Assembly (NCBI GenBank): GCA_010093705.1
Contig: MU006089.1
Span: 1,366,455-1,430,454 of the forward strand
Source: Patellaria atrata CBS 101060
Lineage: Eukaryota > Ascomycota > Dothideomycetes > Patellariales > Patellariaceae
Length of the DNA: 64,000 nt
Direction of reading: 5' to 3'
The stretch's first letter is position 1, and every line of letters begins with the position of its first letter. Positions 53,916 to 64,000 of the stretch are shown piece by piece. Position numbers and translations under genes: made by a program. The notes below the pieces were generated by a model. The model did not search any database, was not told where the DNA came from, and worked only from the letters and a program-made list of their open reading frames with translations.

Positions 53916-56900
53916 ATGTCTTATCAAACTTTTGGATGGCTAGCCGTCGGACTTGCTAGCTCTCTGCCAGCGACACATGCTCAACACGATTTCACGCAGT
54001 ATGTGAATCCATTCTTAGGATCTGAGGGAGTAATTCCTGGTCAAGCATGTAATAATTGCCTCTCTACTGCCTACTTCTCACCATCTTGGTTCATTCATCG
54101 CTGATGTTTAATAGTTGGTGGAGGAGACATCTTCGTTGGCGCTGCTCTTCCATTTGGTGTCGTCAAACTGGGCATTGATACTTATGAGTTTCCTACTAAC
54201 ATCAGCACACTGAATGGTGGATACACCCCTAAAGGAAAGGTCACGGGAATTAGCATGCTTCATGAGTCCGGTTAGGCGCACACCTATTCATCGAACCTCA
54301 GACTTAATGCTTAAGAATCTCGCTAGGCACGGGGGGTGCACCTAAATACGGCTTCCCAGCTCAGATGCCCCTGACTACGATTGAAGCTCCCGTAAATTTA
54401 TTAGACAACGAGACATACTGGCAAGGGCGTGTGAGTACCGAACAAATGCTATGATTTCGATCGCTCATTTTACGCCAGGTTGGGTACGATGTAGCCAGCG
54501 TTGGTTATTTTAAAACCAACCTTGAGAGTGGAATTACAGTGGAACTCTCAGCTAGTCGACATGCTGGCATACTAGAGTACACATTTCCAGAAGGTGAAAA
54601 GCATATCTTAGTCGATACATCACATGTTAGTCTGTGATGTGTGAACCTCGACTCGGGTTATATCGTTGATCAATGTTCAGTATCTTCCGTACCCAAATAG
54701 AGCGTACGACTCTCAGTTTTATACCGGCGGGGAGCTTGAGATACTCCAAAATGGGAGTTTATACACAGGATACAGTAGCATTGCAAATGGTTGGAATTTA
54801 GGCATGATGGACTCTAAACACGCTCGCCGCACTAGACTCTAATTCACTAAGGTACCCCTGTTATCATCTATTTCTGCGGAGAGTTTGATAGCGTCCCCAA
54901 TGATGCGGAGGCTTTTACTGGACGAAATACGTTTCCAGTTGGCAGGCACTTTCGAAGTTTCAATAATGGAACGGTTCCAAACCCCATATTCGAGGGCACA
55001 ACTGCACGCTCGGGACCTCTAAGTAATCGAGTCGGTGCTGTCTTTAGCTGGAACAATTCATCATCCGTAAAGATTAGATCCCGCATAGGCGTCTCTTTCA
55101 TCTCAACAGAGCATGCATGCGCTTTCAAAAACGATGAAATTCCATCGTGGGAAATAAGTCCCGTAGTCCAGGCCGCTAGGGATGAATGGAATAGGGATGT
55201 CTTCTCGAAAATTCAAGTTCCTGTTGATGAATCAGCCAACAGGACAAGACTGGCGATGCTCTATTCATCTTTATACTTTTCACACCTCATTCCGTCAAAG
55301 AGGGACGGGGAGAATCCCCTCTGGCAATCCGATGAGCCATCCTGGGACGACTTCTTTACTATGTGTAAGTGCTCGTTCCGTTGTTGTAACCTTCTTATGC
55401 TTAATTTGTATCCAGGGGATCTGTTCAGGAACCAAGTCGCGCTGTGGCTTCTCATACAGCCAGCGTATTATGAGGAAATGATTCGGTCATTGATAGACAT
55501 ATGGAGGTATATACTGTTCTCATAGACTTTAAAAACCTAAACTCATACACAGTGACTGATCAAATCGTGAAGACATGAAGGATATTTACCGGATGGTCGC
55601 AGTGGAAACTATAACGGACTCGTCCAAGGTGGTTCGAATGCAGATAATGTAAGGATACAAAACCCCTGGTGTTTTTCATTCTTGCCCTAACGGGCGTATA
55701 GGTACTGGCAGATGCATATGTCAAAGGCTTACGTGGTGCCATCAATTGGACGGACGGATATCTGGCCGTGAAAAAAGATGCTGAAGTACTTCCTTATTTT
55801 GACTTCAACCCAGTTGCTCCACTAGGAAGTTTAAAGGAAGGACGAGGTGCCTTGGATGACTGGATACCACTGGGCTACGTTTCAGCAGATCGCAACCACT
55901 TGTGTGTTTCCAAATCCGTGGAGTATGCATTGAATGATTTCTCCGTCAGTCAAATCGCGGCAGGTGAGATGCCTGGTGATCAAGATATCTACATGAAGCG
56001 ATCCGCTGGGTGGCAACTTATCTGGAACCACGACGCTGTTGTAAGAAACTTCAAGGGGTCCCTTGCTCCTAGATTTTCAAACGGGACTTTTGATGAAACC
56101 TATGATTTGACACAGTGTGGTGATTGCAACTGGGCTGATTATTCCTATGAGGCTACACCTTTCGGTATGTTTCTTCTGTATATGCTGACAAAATCTTGCA
56201 ACATTGAAATATTAACCGGTTGTGGTAGAATATTCCTTTGTTGTGCCTCATGATATGGAGAACCTGATTCAGTTCATGGGTGGAGTTTCCCATTTCGAAG
56301 ATCGTCTAGACTATATTTTCCAGCCCAACACCAGCAATGCGGAGCTCGGTGCTAACGGGCTAGGAATCACCTCAATAATGAATATTGGGTATTCAAGTTA
56401 CATCCCCAAGCCGAATTATACTAACACCTGGAAGTAACGAACCCGACTTTGCTACTCCCTACCTTTACAACTACATAAACAAGCAGTATAAGAGTGTTCA
56501 ACGTTCTCGCTCGCTTGGCTACCAATACTTCTCCAATACTACAAATGGCATCCCAGGAAATTCTGACGCCGGAGCACTGAACACCTGGCTCGTCTGGCAA
56601 ATGCTCGGTCTCTATCCCATAGTAACCACGCCAGTATATCTCCTCCAGTCCCCCTGGTTCCCGGATATTAATCTCACCGTAAACCATAATCACACGTTAC
56701 GAATTCGGGCTTCGGGACTGGATGATAGCGATGGTAGGCAAGGATATTATGTCCAGAGCGTGGAAATCAATGGTCAGCCGTGGACGAAGAACTGGTTTCA
56801 ACACAGCGATCTAGATATCATGACTAGAGGCGGTGAAATCGCTTTCGAGCTGGGACCAGAGATGACAATGTGGGAGACAGGGGAAGTACCACCAAGTCCA

Positions 56901-56939
56901 GGACATGTTGTTCTAGGGGATAGTACGGGTGGATTTTAA
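53916..56939 (+). CDS. Secreted GH92 alpha-1,2-mannosidase
   Basis: Eleven exons: 53916-54048, 54115-54270, 54327-54430, 54479-54625, 54681-54801, 54852-55364, 55416-55506, 55573-55648, 55702-56164, 56229-56388, 56435-56939 (2,469 bases, 822 residues), all in phase. GH92 enzymes are calcium-dependent, inverting exo-mannosidases that trim alpha-mannose from glycans outside the cell. It has a signal peptide (MSYQTFGWLAVGLASSLPAT), then FTQYVNPFLG, FGGGDIFVGAALPFGVVKLG, HESGTGGAPKYGFPAQMP, IYFCGEFD, HEGYLPDGRSGNYNGLVQGG, NWADYSYEATPFEYSFVVPH and GNSDAGALNTWLVWQMLGLY. The last carries the Asp of the catalytic region, and the Glu of ATPFEYSF is also conserved. Intron 5 (54802-54851) appears to have a GC donor (GCATGA) if the NGWNLG motif is to be kept; a GT at 54789 is possible but would lose it. 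Confidence 0.9.
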
Positions 56940-57174
56940 TGTCTTGCAGCTATTGCAGAATATCTTTGTACAAGTACAACCTTTCTCTCAAGATTAATTA
57001 CGCATCAAGCCGATAAAAAACCTCTTGGCCATTCTCATAGCAAGCAATTGATATACCGTACAATGTGTGAAGCGCGGAACACCACGCTATATAAATGGTC
57101 CCATTGAAAAGCCCATTGATGACAAGAAACAATCATCAATATGAGGATGAAGTGAGGAATCAACGAAAAATATC

Positions 57175-57999
57175 TTACCGTTTCCGGCCTGCTCCAGTCA
57201 CACTAGCTGGCACCATCCCACCCAATTCCGTAAGTTCTTTTTCCAGCTCCCCCTTCCTCCGTAGCTCTTTCTCCAACAGCTCTTGTACCTCTAACTCAGC
57301 CTTACGTAGCTGTTCTATGATATGATTTTCCATCTGCTTAGAATAAGGATTCCCTGGTGTGGGATTATCCGGCAGCTCCATCGTCTTCTCAAACCCTATG
57401 CCAACGTCAAAAGGGGACATCTTGCCACCACCGTGCGACTTACCACCCTTGTTCACCCCCCGAGTCGACGATGTTGCTTTGCTGGAGACGTTTTTAGCCT
57501 CAAGGTAGTCCCACTGACTCTCATCCGTCAGAGCATCCCATAACGCCTCGGTTGGCTCGTTAAATTCTATAAACTCGACGAGCTCACTGCGAACCATATT
57601 CGCCTCTTCCTGGACCTTTCGTTCCGCTTCCGTCCCAAAACGCTCAAGCTGGAGATAGTGTTGTCTGTACTGCGCTTTCTCGGACGAGTAAGGTTGAAAG
57701 ATTAGCCGGATATCGACGTTGAAACCTCCCCATCCGGTCTCGTTGACTTCAAAGGGTTCTTGTTCGATCGTGCGGTTTGGATTAGGGTATGTTTGGAAAA
57801 TCTTGAATGAGACTTTGGACAGCCAGGCCGAAAGACAGGGATCGCCAGGAAAGGGCCGCACATAGACCCGCCACCCGTTCGTGTGGTCTGCTGGAGTGTT
57901 TGGAGGACGATTGGTAGAATCGAGACGCCACGCTTCGGAGCCTATGATAAAGCGACGGGTTATGCGCTTATTTTTCACTCGTTTGGTGCCGGCGGCCAT
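57175..57999 (-). CDS. yaf9: YEATS-domain chromatin protein Yaf9
   Basis: A single exon of 274 residues from the ATG at 57999. Yaf9 is a shared subunit of the SWR1 and NuA4 chromatin complexes; its YEATS domain reads acetylated histone H3. The domain spans about residues 8-140: KNKRITRRFIIGSEAWRLD, then GWRVYVRPFPGDP, WLSKVSFKIFQTYPNPNRTI, PFEVNETGWGGFNVDIRLIF. The C-terminus is a coiled coil (IIEQLRKAELEVQELLEKEL) for assembly into the complexes. An upstream in-frame ATG would add 38 residues before the conserved start. Divergent from the COQ11-like gene. Confidence 0.92.
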   Translation of the reverse strand: MAAGTKRVKNKRITRRFIIGSEAWRLDSTNRPPNTPADHTNGWRVYVRPFPGDPCLSAWLSKVSFKIFQTYPNPNRTIEQEPFEVNETGWGGFNVDIRLIFQPYSSEKAQYRQHYLQLERFGTEAERKVQEEANMVRSELVEFIEFNEPTEALWDALTDESQWDYLEAKNVSSKATSSTRGVNKGGKSHGGGKMSPFDVGIGFEKTMELPDNPTPGNPYSKQMENHIIEQLRKAELEVQELLEKELRRKGELEKELTELGGMVPASVTGAGRKR

Positions 58000-58882
58000 T
58001 GCTTGTGGCTTTCTTCGGAATGGTGCAAAATTGTATGTAGAGTAGAGTCCGTGGCACGCCGGCGATAGCTTGTATAAATTATCACGAATGTGGGTATGGT
58101 ATGGGTCGCGCAATATATCTTGTTTTATCGATTGGTGGTTTGAAGCTGGAATGACATCTCTTTGCTTTTAATAGGACCTTTTGATTCTATATCCGTTGGT
58201 ATGATCCCCTGGTCATCAGCCCCATTCGTTGCTTCGGAATCTTCCTTTGGTGACCACAAACCGAATCCTCGATACGGATGTCTGCCTCTCTCTAGGTATG
58301 TGCCCCTCTCGTACCGACAGGACAGTCTTTTCCGATTTCGGAACCCTGCGTTTAATGTTGCTTCAAATTATACGTCCTTTCTCTTATTGTCTGTTTGGCG
58401 TTTGGCAAAGCGGATACGTCCTCTGTTTGAATGGGTCCTTGACAGCAATCATTCAGTATGAAATTTCTTCCGCTCGACGTTCTCCTAGTCAGTTCAAGAG
58501 CTTGGGTTTCAGAAATGGAGTTGGATGTCTGTAGTTAAGGTGCACCGTATGCTTGCGGGCTCAAGGAATGCGTAGTATGTGAGTTGAACGAATCAAGACA
58601 GATGTGTGAATGTTTGTAGAGGTTGGTTTGAGGATAAGGCTGTTGTATGCTGTTTTGATTGAAGACGCGTCCGGAAGTTAGAGTAGGTACCGTATACTGT
58701 ATCGTATACTGTGCCGTAACTTATACTGTACTGTACGTAACGAATTGAGGCTCTGTGAGGCTTAGCTCACTAGACTAGAACTAGATGCAGCCCTACCCGG
58801 CATTGGAGCTATGACTCCCGTATCCTCGTCATCAATACCTTGCAACGGATTTCCATCACCATCCCGTCACCTCTACAACAAC
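58000..58882. promoter_or_regulatory. Divergent promoter between yaf9 and COQ11-like genes
   Basis: 883 bases with no supported gene. At 58685-58742 there is a dense run of TATACTGTA/TACTGTACGTAC words, the densest of several such clusters in the window. Confidence 0.5.
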
Positions 58883-59995
58883 ATGGCCGCTGTAAAAAAG
58901 AGATTAGTCGTTTGTGGTGGCAATGGATTTCTAGGTAAGAGTGTTACTTCTGCATCTGTCTTATATTCTAGCTGAATTGGCTTTGAAATATTGACAACTT
59001 GTCACTATAGGAAGTCGTATATGTAGAGCTGCTGCTGCCAGGGGATGGAATGTCACCTCCATAAGGCACGAAACCTACCTCCATGACCGCCCCTCGTTAT
59101 TCTCATCGTCTTACACGCTTATAGTCGTTCAGGTGAGCCTTCTTGGTCCTCCGTCACATCTTCCCCAGAACCACCACCGTGGTCGAAGAATGTCTCGTGG
59201 GAGAAGGCCAACATCCTTGATCCTCCAACGTACATTCCTCTCCTCGACGGCGCTGATGCAGTCGTACACTCTATGGGAATTCTGCTCGAAGCAGATTACA
59301 AGGGTGTGCTTCAGGGTAAGGAGTCCCCAATCAACGGCCTTCGTCGTGCCTTTAGCGGCGGAAAGAAAGGAAGTCAGAACCCATTAGAACGTAAGCCGGA
59401 TGAACCACTGGTACCACAGGAGGATGACGGTCAACTGACCTACGAAATCATGAATCGAGACTCCGGTATGCACTTTCTTTAAACCGTAACCTTCAAGCCT
59501 CACAGTCCATTTATTCTCCATTCGAATATGTTAATACTTTAACTTGTATGGCTACTGACAAGCTACGTAGCAATTACGCTTGCTCAAGAATCAGCTTCCC
59601 TTAAAGTCCCTACCTTCCTCTATATATCTGCTGCTGGAGGTGCTCCAATCCTTCCTCAACGCTACTTGACCACGAAACGTGCCGCCGAGTCAACCATCTC
59701 CTCCTCGTTCCCGGAGATGCGCAGCATATTCATCAGGCCAGGTTTTCTTTATGACTCCAGCCGCGCCTTCACCATTCCTATGGCTGGTCTAACTGCTCTA
59801 GGTGCGGCCGCAAATACAATCACAGGGGGCATTTTCGGCGAGTTTATGGGCGCAGCTGGTGTGAAGCCTATCAAGGCTGACACAGTGGCAGATGCTGTAG
59901 TAGAAGCCATTGAGGATGCAGCGACAAAGGGTTCGATAGAGACTGAATTGATCGAGGTTCTGGCCAATAGGGCGTGGAGGAGGGGTATGCTCTAA
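58883..59995 (+). CDS. COQ11: Mitochondrial NAD(P)-binding atypical SDR, COQ11 (YLR290C)-like
   Basis: Exons 58883-58934, 59011-59065, 59125-59465 and 59571-59995 (873 bases, 290 residues), all in phase. The start MAAVKKRLVVCGGNGFLGSR has the Rossmann glycine motif GGNGFLG; then GWNVTSISRSGEPSW, DGADAVVHSMGILLEADYKG, LYISAAGGAPILPQRYLTTK (YxxxK-like end) and RSIFIRPGFLYD. The same pattern is seen in yeast YLR290C/Coq11, linked to coenzyme Q assembly, and in relatives of complex I subunit NDUFA9. Intron 2 (59066-59124) begins with GC (AG|GCACGA) and ends TATAG; no GT donor keeps the frame, so this is a GC-AG intron. There is no obvious cleavable presequence. It ends convergently with the PPR gene. 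Confidence 0.87.
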
Positions 59996-60708
59996 AAGTC
60001 AAGTCTATGGAGTAGGAAGTGTACATATTATAGAAATAAGTATAATCTCCGTTCAGCATGGCATACCCTTCTCGTTAAAGCAACCTGCTCCAAACGAAGA
60101 GAATCTCTCATTGCGACAAACACTGGAACCGAACTACTACAGCAAGCATTAAGTTCTTGCTCCACAGGGCATTATTTATCAGTTCGGTTTACCAGGTACT
60201 GTGGAAGTACCATTCAATGACTATTCTTAGAAGGGATTCCAATTTCTCCGTACGCAGTGAGCTACTTCAAAACACAACTGAAAGATGCACAGAGGGCTAA
60301 CTATACCTCCCTTGTAGGGTAGGTGAGCCCCTAGGTCTAAATTTTCGCCAGTACAGCACGCACATAATGACCCCGGGAATGCGAAAGGAGAGGGAAGTAT
60401 TACTTTTTAGTGTAATACTTCGCCGCAGCGCTACCATTGTCTTCTATATGGCGAGAGCCATATCTTACTATACGCTTAGAGCCGTGGAAGAGCGCCGACC
60501 CAGTTGGTCAGTACTTATAAATGAGAATTCTGCATGGCGTCGCATCTAGTAATATGTCGATAAGTGTTATGTGGACAGGATAAGAGAATGAGATTGATTG
60601 GGGCATGTTGTGCAACGGAAGAGAAAGCTTTGGAAAAAGAAATCAAGTTTATTGATTTACAGTGAATTTAGCATAATATGGACCTTCAGACATATGCTCA
60701 CGACGCGC
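59996..60708. other. Intergenic between convergent COQ11-like and PPR genes
   Basis: 713 bases, 3' ends of two genes. A short ATG-initiated frame at 60367-60549 has no motif. Nothing else recognised. Confidence 0.45.
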
Positions 60709-62736
60709 CTATGATCGGGATAATGATGGACCAAGTGATTTCATGATTCTCTCTCTCCGCTGCTGCCTCTTCTGAGTCCATGCTATGTGAGGTGTTTCGG
60801 TATAACCAAGTGCTTGTCGGACAGTAACCTGTGACGATTCTCGCCAACCACGCCAACTGTTGTTCTCCAGCCCCTGAGCCCACTTCTCAATATTAAAACA
60901 CAGCTGTACTCCGTTGATAGGACGATAGATTCTCACGTTTCCCCACAGAAATATGCACAACTCCTTTCTATGCTCTCCCGACAATGCCAATAGTCGTTGC
61001 GGTACGTGGAACAAGCCGCCGGGCCAGAACTTCTCAATACGGTCGACCATGGTTTCGAGCTCTAAGTGTATGTTTGCGTTCGCGCGGCGGTCCAGCAGCG
61101 CCGTGGCCTTCAGTGGGCCGTACAGGATCCAGAGCCGCGTGCGAACTGTTCGCTTCACGAACTCAACGTCAATTGGAACGCCATGGTCGCCAAGAAGACA
61201 CACAAGACGGAGCCCTCGATCGAAGTTATCAAGGAATACGTCCGGTCGCGGCCCGTTCGCTGCGTGAATGAAACCCCAGGAAACTATTGCCCCTTGAAGG
61301 CAACGAGAAAAAAGTACTTCGTAAGGATTACGCCAATTAGCAGCAACACATGGAGTTTTGAACGTATGTGGAAACGTAGTCGTTTGGGTGGAATGTGGTA
61401 GAGGAAATTTTTTCAAAGAGCTGGGTCCGTATGCTTTAACGAGAAAAAGCAAGAGCGCTTCGAGTTCCTTGAAACGCCAGGATTGGCCCAAACGTCGGAT
61501 GAGTTCTCTCCAGCGAAATGGCGCTATTTTTGTTTGTCTCGTCGTGATGTTTTTGAACATGCTAATGACAAAAGATAGATCGTCTTCAGCATATGTACTA
61601 GGTGTTCCTGGACCTGAAGTCTGAGCTCTCATACCCTGCACTCTAGGCCTCAATTGGTACCTGAAGATACTATTTAATGACGGGGAGGCGACCCACACGT
61701 TGTTCGCAACCATAGCGTCCACCGTCCCTCTCAGCCTAGAGAGGTCTGAAGCTCGGCTATAATGCTGCAAGAGTAAATTCCAGGACAGATAGTTCCCCCT
61801 TGGATCTCTCAGCGCCAGGATAGACAAAGTAAGGTGGACATTCGCCCAGTCCTTCGCTTCAAGATACTGATCTAGCAAGCGGGATTGCAAATTCGAATCC
61901 TCCCAGTTGTCCGGGTGCTGATCACTAGCAAGTAGATATTGAAGTACGGTCCAATCCTCCGCCGCAAAGCGCTCGACGGCTTTATTGAACATACAGGGTT
62001 GCGAATAGATCTTAAACTCCTGTAAATGGTTTAATCGTTGAGCGAGGCCTTCACGAGATTCAACACGAGCAGCTATTTCTCGCATTGCAAGAGGTCCTAT
62101 CTCTTCTATACCAATCATTGCCAGTCCCTGTGTGATGGTTTCGAACGAGATGGCCGAAGTGGCAAATAATCTAGCGCAAAGGGAGTCATTCAATTGCCGC
62201 TTAGGTGTGACCGAGTGGACTTTTCCAAGTCCTCTAATAACTGCTTCGCGCAACTTAGTCGGATAAAACCGTACCTTCGGAGATAGGGGAGCAGAATCTG
62301 TGTCTTTTTTGAAACCCGGAGTTGAGACGATCCTTTCCTTACGGGACTTACGCGAAGTTGGTGTCCTACGTCCCCCTTCTGCTGAGTGGAAAGGAGCTTC
62401 ACGATTCCATCTAGCGCTACTTGTCTTCAACGATCTATTAAATTTTTTTCGACCCCTTCCCAGCTCATTCGTGGAGATAGATCCCAACGACAGATCCGCC
62501 TCGATGTGGTCTCTTCCTTCTCTCCCCTGCACTCTAGTACGTGTGTCTAGTCCGTCATGATTCTCTGTTAAGATAGTTGCAGTGGAAAAGGTCTGTTTCC
62601 ATGAATGAAAAGCGTCGCAAAACCATAAAGGCGAGGGAGTAGCTGGATCGTGGGATGATGATGACGATATTACAAGTCTTCGTAATGCCCTTACTGCCAG
62701 TGGTCTGGCGAGGAGCCTATCCAGAGCTGTTCGCAT
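60709..62736 (-). CDS. Probable mitochondrial pentatricopeptide-repeat-type protein
   Basis: A single exon of 675 residues from the ATG at 62736. The N-terminus is Arg/Leu/Ser-rich without acidic residues for the first 25 (MRTALDRLLARPLAVRALRR), a likely mitochondrial presequence. The middle is made of helical pairs such as LLDQYLEAKDWANVHLTLSI, NYLSWNLLLQHYSRASDLSR, LRGTVDAMVANNVWVASPSL and FRWRELIRRLGQSWRFKELE, spaced about 35 residues apart as in PPR proteins, which bind organelle RNA and act in its processing or translation. Individual repeats are degenerate, as usual in fungi. The closest named function cannot be given. It is divergent from COX7A, another mitochondrial gene. Confidence 0.7.
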   Translation of the reverse strand: MRTALDRLLARPLAVRALRRLVISSSSSHDPATPSPLWFCDAFHSWKQTFSTATILTENHDGLDTRTRVQGREGRDHIEADLSLGSISTNELGRGRKKFNRSLKTSSARWNREAPFHSAEGGRRTPTSRKSRKERIVSTPGFKKDTDSAPLSPKVRFYPTKLREAVIRGLGKVHSVTPKRQLNDSLCARLFATSAISFETITQGLAMIGIEEIGPLAMREIAARVESREGLAQRLNHLQEFKIYSQPCMFNKAVERFAAEDWTVLQYLLASDQHPDNWEDSNLQSRLLDQYLEAKDWANVHLTLSILALRDPRGNYLSWNLLLQHYSRASDLSRLRGTVDAMVANNVWVASPSLNSIFRYQLRPRVQGMRAQTSGPGTPSTYAEDDLSFVISMFKNITTRQTKIAPFRWRELIRRLGQSWRFKELEALLLFLVKAYGPSSLKKFPLPHSTQTTTFPHTFKTPCVAANWRNPYEVLFSRCLQGAIVSWGFIHAANGPRPDVFLDNFDRGLRLVCLLGDHGVPIDVEFVKRTVRTRLWILYGPLKATALLDRRANANIHLELETMVDRIEKFWPGGLFHVPQRLLALSGEHRKELCIFLWGNVRIYRPINGVQLCFNIEKWAQGLENNSWRGWRESSQVTVRQALGYTETPHIAWTQKRQQRRERIMKSLGPSLSRS

Positions 62737-63098
62737 CAATTTGAAGTTCGGGATAGAGTGAAACCATGCATGGCCTTTGTGTTGGATATTAATAGCAAGT
62801 GATGGGAGGGCAGATTACGCATTGAGATCGGCTGTAAGCACTTATATTTGTGCGAGGATAGTTATTAAAAGGAGTGTAAGTTAATGGTCATAAGTAGTAT
62901 GGGCATTCATAGTTTCTTGAAAGTAGCGGAGGTTAGATATTTAGATACCTCGCTGCCAAGCACGCGGTTCTTCCCGGTCGAACGACCAACCTCACGACCT
63001 CAAACAATCGAACCTACAGTAAGTAACTCATCAATTACAAAACCCTCTCTCCTCTCCAATCCACCTCACACACATACTCAATCCATCTTGAATACACA
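62737..63098. promoter_or_regulatory. Divergent promoter between PPR and COX7A genes
   Basis: 362 bases shared by two divergent genes for mitochondrial proteins. No gene of its own; no named site identified. Confidence 0.5.
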
Positions 63099-63723
63099 AT
63101 GGCGCAAAAATGGGGGTAAGTGACATATGTCTGAATCCAATCCCATATTGAAGGAGCTTCGTCGAGCTCCATTCCGTACCGTAGCTCTCTCCGCTCTTTG
63201 CAAACCAACACTGAACCGCACGATACAGTTTCGTCAACCGCCCCAATCGCGTACCCGAATATCAACGTATGTTCCAAGCTCATGATGGCAAGCGACAATG
63301 GGTTCAGGTGCGTCGCTATACACGATCCATTTCCACAACCAAACTCCGCCCGCTCGTACACTCCTAGATTACTCAAGCTCGTTGGTTGCTTCATAATTAC
63401 AACACTACTAAAGGGATTCATAGACTCCTCGAAGCAAGTTCATGCTCTACCCGTATTATGTCATCCTATGGGGAGGCTTTGCTGGTATGCTTCCCATTAC
63501 TTCCTCGACATTTCGCACTAGCACCATCTTCCTTCCTCCTGAAATACGCAGATACTAATCCTTTAATCTCCACCTCAGGCTCGATGTATATGATGGGTCG
63601 CATGACTTTGGTATGGCTCCGGAACGTCCAGTCGCTTCTTGGCAGTTTATATCGGGGTCAAGACTGTTCAAGTTCCGCTAATCAGTCAAATAGGGCCATA
63701 AGACCTGGTTCGGTCAAGGTTAG
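63099..63723 (+). CDS. COX7A: Cytochrome c oxidase subunit 7A
   Basis: Five exons: 63099-63115, 63229-63307, 63424-63484, 63579-63610, 63694-63723 (219 bases, 72 residues), all in phase. A small single-helix subunit of respiratory complex IV in the inner mitochondrial membrane. The protein starts MAQKWGFVNRPNRVPEYQRM, goes on FQAHDGKRQWVQTPRSKFML, has the membrane helix YPYYVILWGGFAGSMYMMGR and ends MTLGHKTWFGQG. The fungal COX7A signature (RVPxYQ, LYPYYxxLWGGF, GHKTWFG) is complete. The coding exons are very short (17, 79, 61, 32 and 30 bases), so simple frame scanning misses the gene. The ATG gives a 17-base first exon with a GTAAGT donor. Confidence 0.88.
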
Positions 63724-64000
63724 AGCGTGTCAATTCAATTCGGAGATTTTTCATTTGTGTCTCTATTATCGGATGGAAGATATCGTTTACCATCGACACC
63801 TGTACAGAAAGATTTCATCTTATACAAGGGATCATTCATCCCCGGCCACAACCTTCCAAACTTGTCCCAGTGAACTTTTGAACCTATGCAAGGATATATC
63901 ATGTTTACTGTGAACCGATTCCAATGACGAATTTTCCTAAAAAACCGACTACGACAACGCAAACGCATTGAACTACTGTATTAATCCCTACTTCTAACTT
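63724..64000. other. Right end, no gene seen
   Basis: 3' region of COX7A. No further gene supported in the last 277 bases. Confidence 0.45.

Noticed and set aside
60709-62736. Long plus-strand frames overlapping the PPR gene
   Set aside because: They are shadows of the 675-codon minus-strand frame and lack features.
1-64000. CRISPR arrays, rRNA, tRNA genes, riboswitches
   Set aside because: None seen; the only regular repeats are the two minisatellites, and no cloverleaf-like sequence with B-box was noticed by eye. A tRNAscan run would settle the tRNA point.

Overview
The window is nuclear DNA of a filamentous ascomycete (Pezizomycotina). Genes are split by many short introns of about 45-80 bases with GT-AG ends, and the families are typical of such fungi: a highly reducing polyketide synthase, secreted tyrosinase and glycoside hydrolases, and a bANK regulator. 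A class cannot be proved from sequence alone; Leotiomycetes is only a guess. Exon joins given here were worked out by hand from splice sites, reading phase and family motifs; every full multi-exon model sums to a whole number of codons.

Layout. 1-5.4 kb: gene-poor and decayed (a DUF6594 relic, a retroelement LTR fossil, an aspartic-protease-like relic). 5.5-11.5 kb: a secreted intradiol dioxygenase, a secreted tyrosinase and a Zn2Cys6 regulator, which together look like a small phenol/catechol oxidation group. 12.4-14.8 kb: two dead GH43 fragments in opposite orientations, then one whole GH43 gene. 16.9-38.3 kb: a probable secondary-metabolite cluster with an MFS exporter, P450, FAD-linked oxidase, short-chain dehydrogenase, alpha/beta hydrolase of the polyketide-transferase type, a seven-exon highly reducing PKS of 2,423 residues and a TOXE-like bANK regulator. 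The PKS has no thioesterase, so the hydrolase is the natural candidate for release or transfer of the chain, and the redox enzymes and pump would modify and export the product. The product cannot be read from sequence.

39-64 kb: mainly conserved housekeeping genes: mccA (leucine breakdown), an unknown acidic protein, cdc37, a mitochondrial ABC transporter, a GH92 mannosidase, yaf9, a COQ11-like protein, a mitochondrial PPR-type protein and COX7A. Several form divergent pairs sharing one promoter region. Among them lies a 2-3 kb decayed stretch (49-52 kb) with a second copy of the LTR fossil and a broken RING-finger gene.

Many stops in the decayed host genes are of the kind made by C-to-T change before A (CAG to TAG, CAA to TAA, TGG to TGA), as expected from repeat-induced point mutation, whereas the cluster genes read clean.
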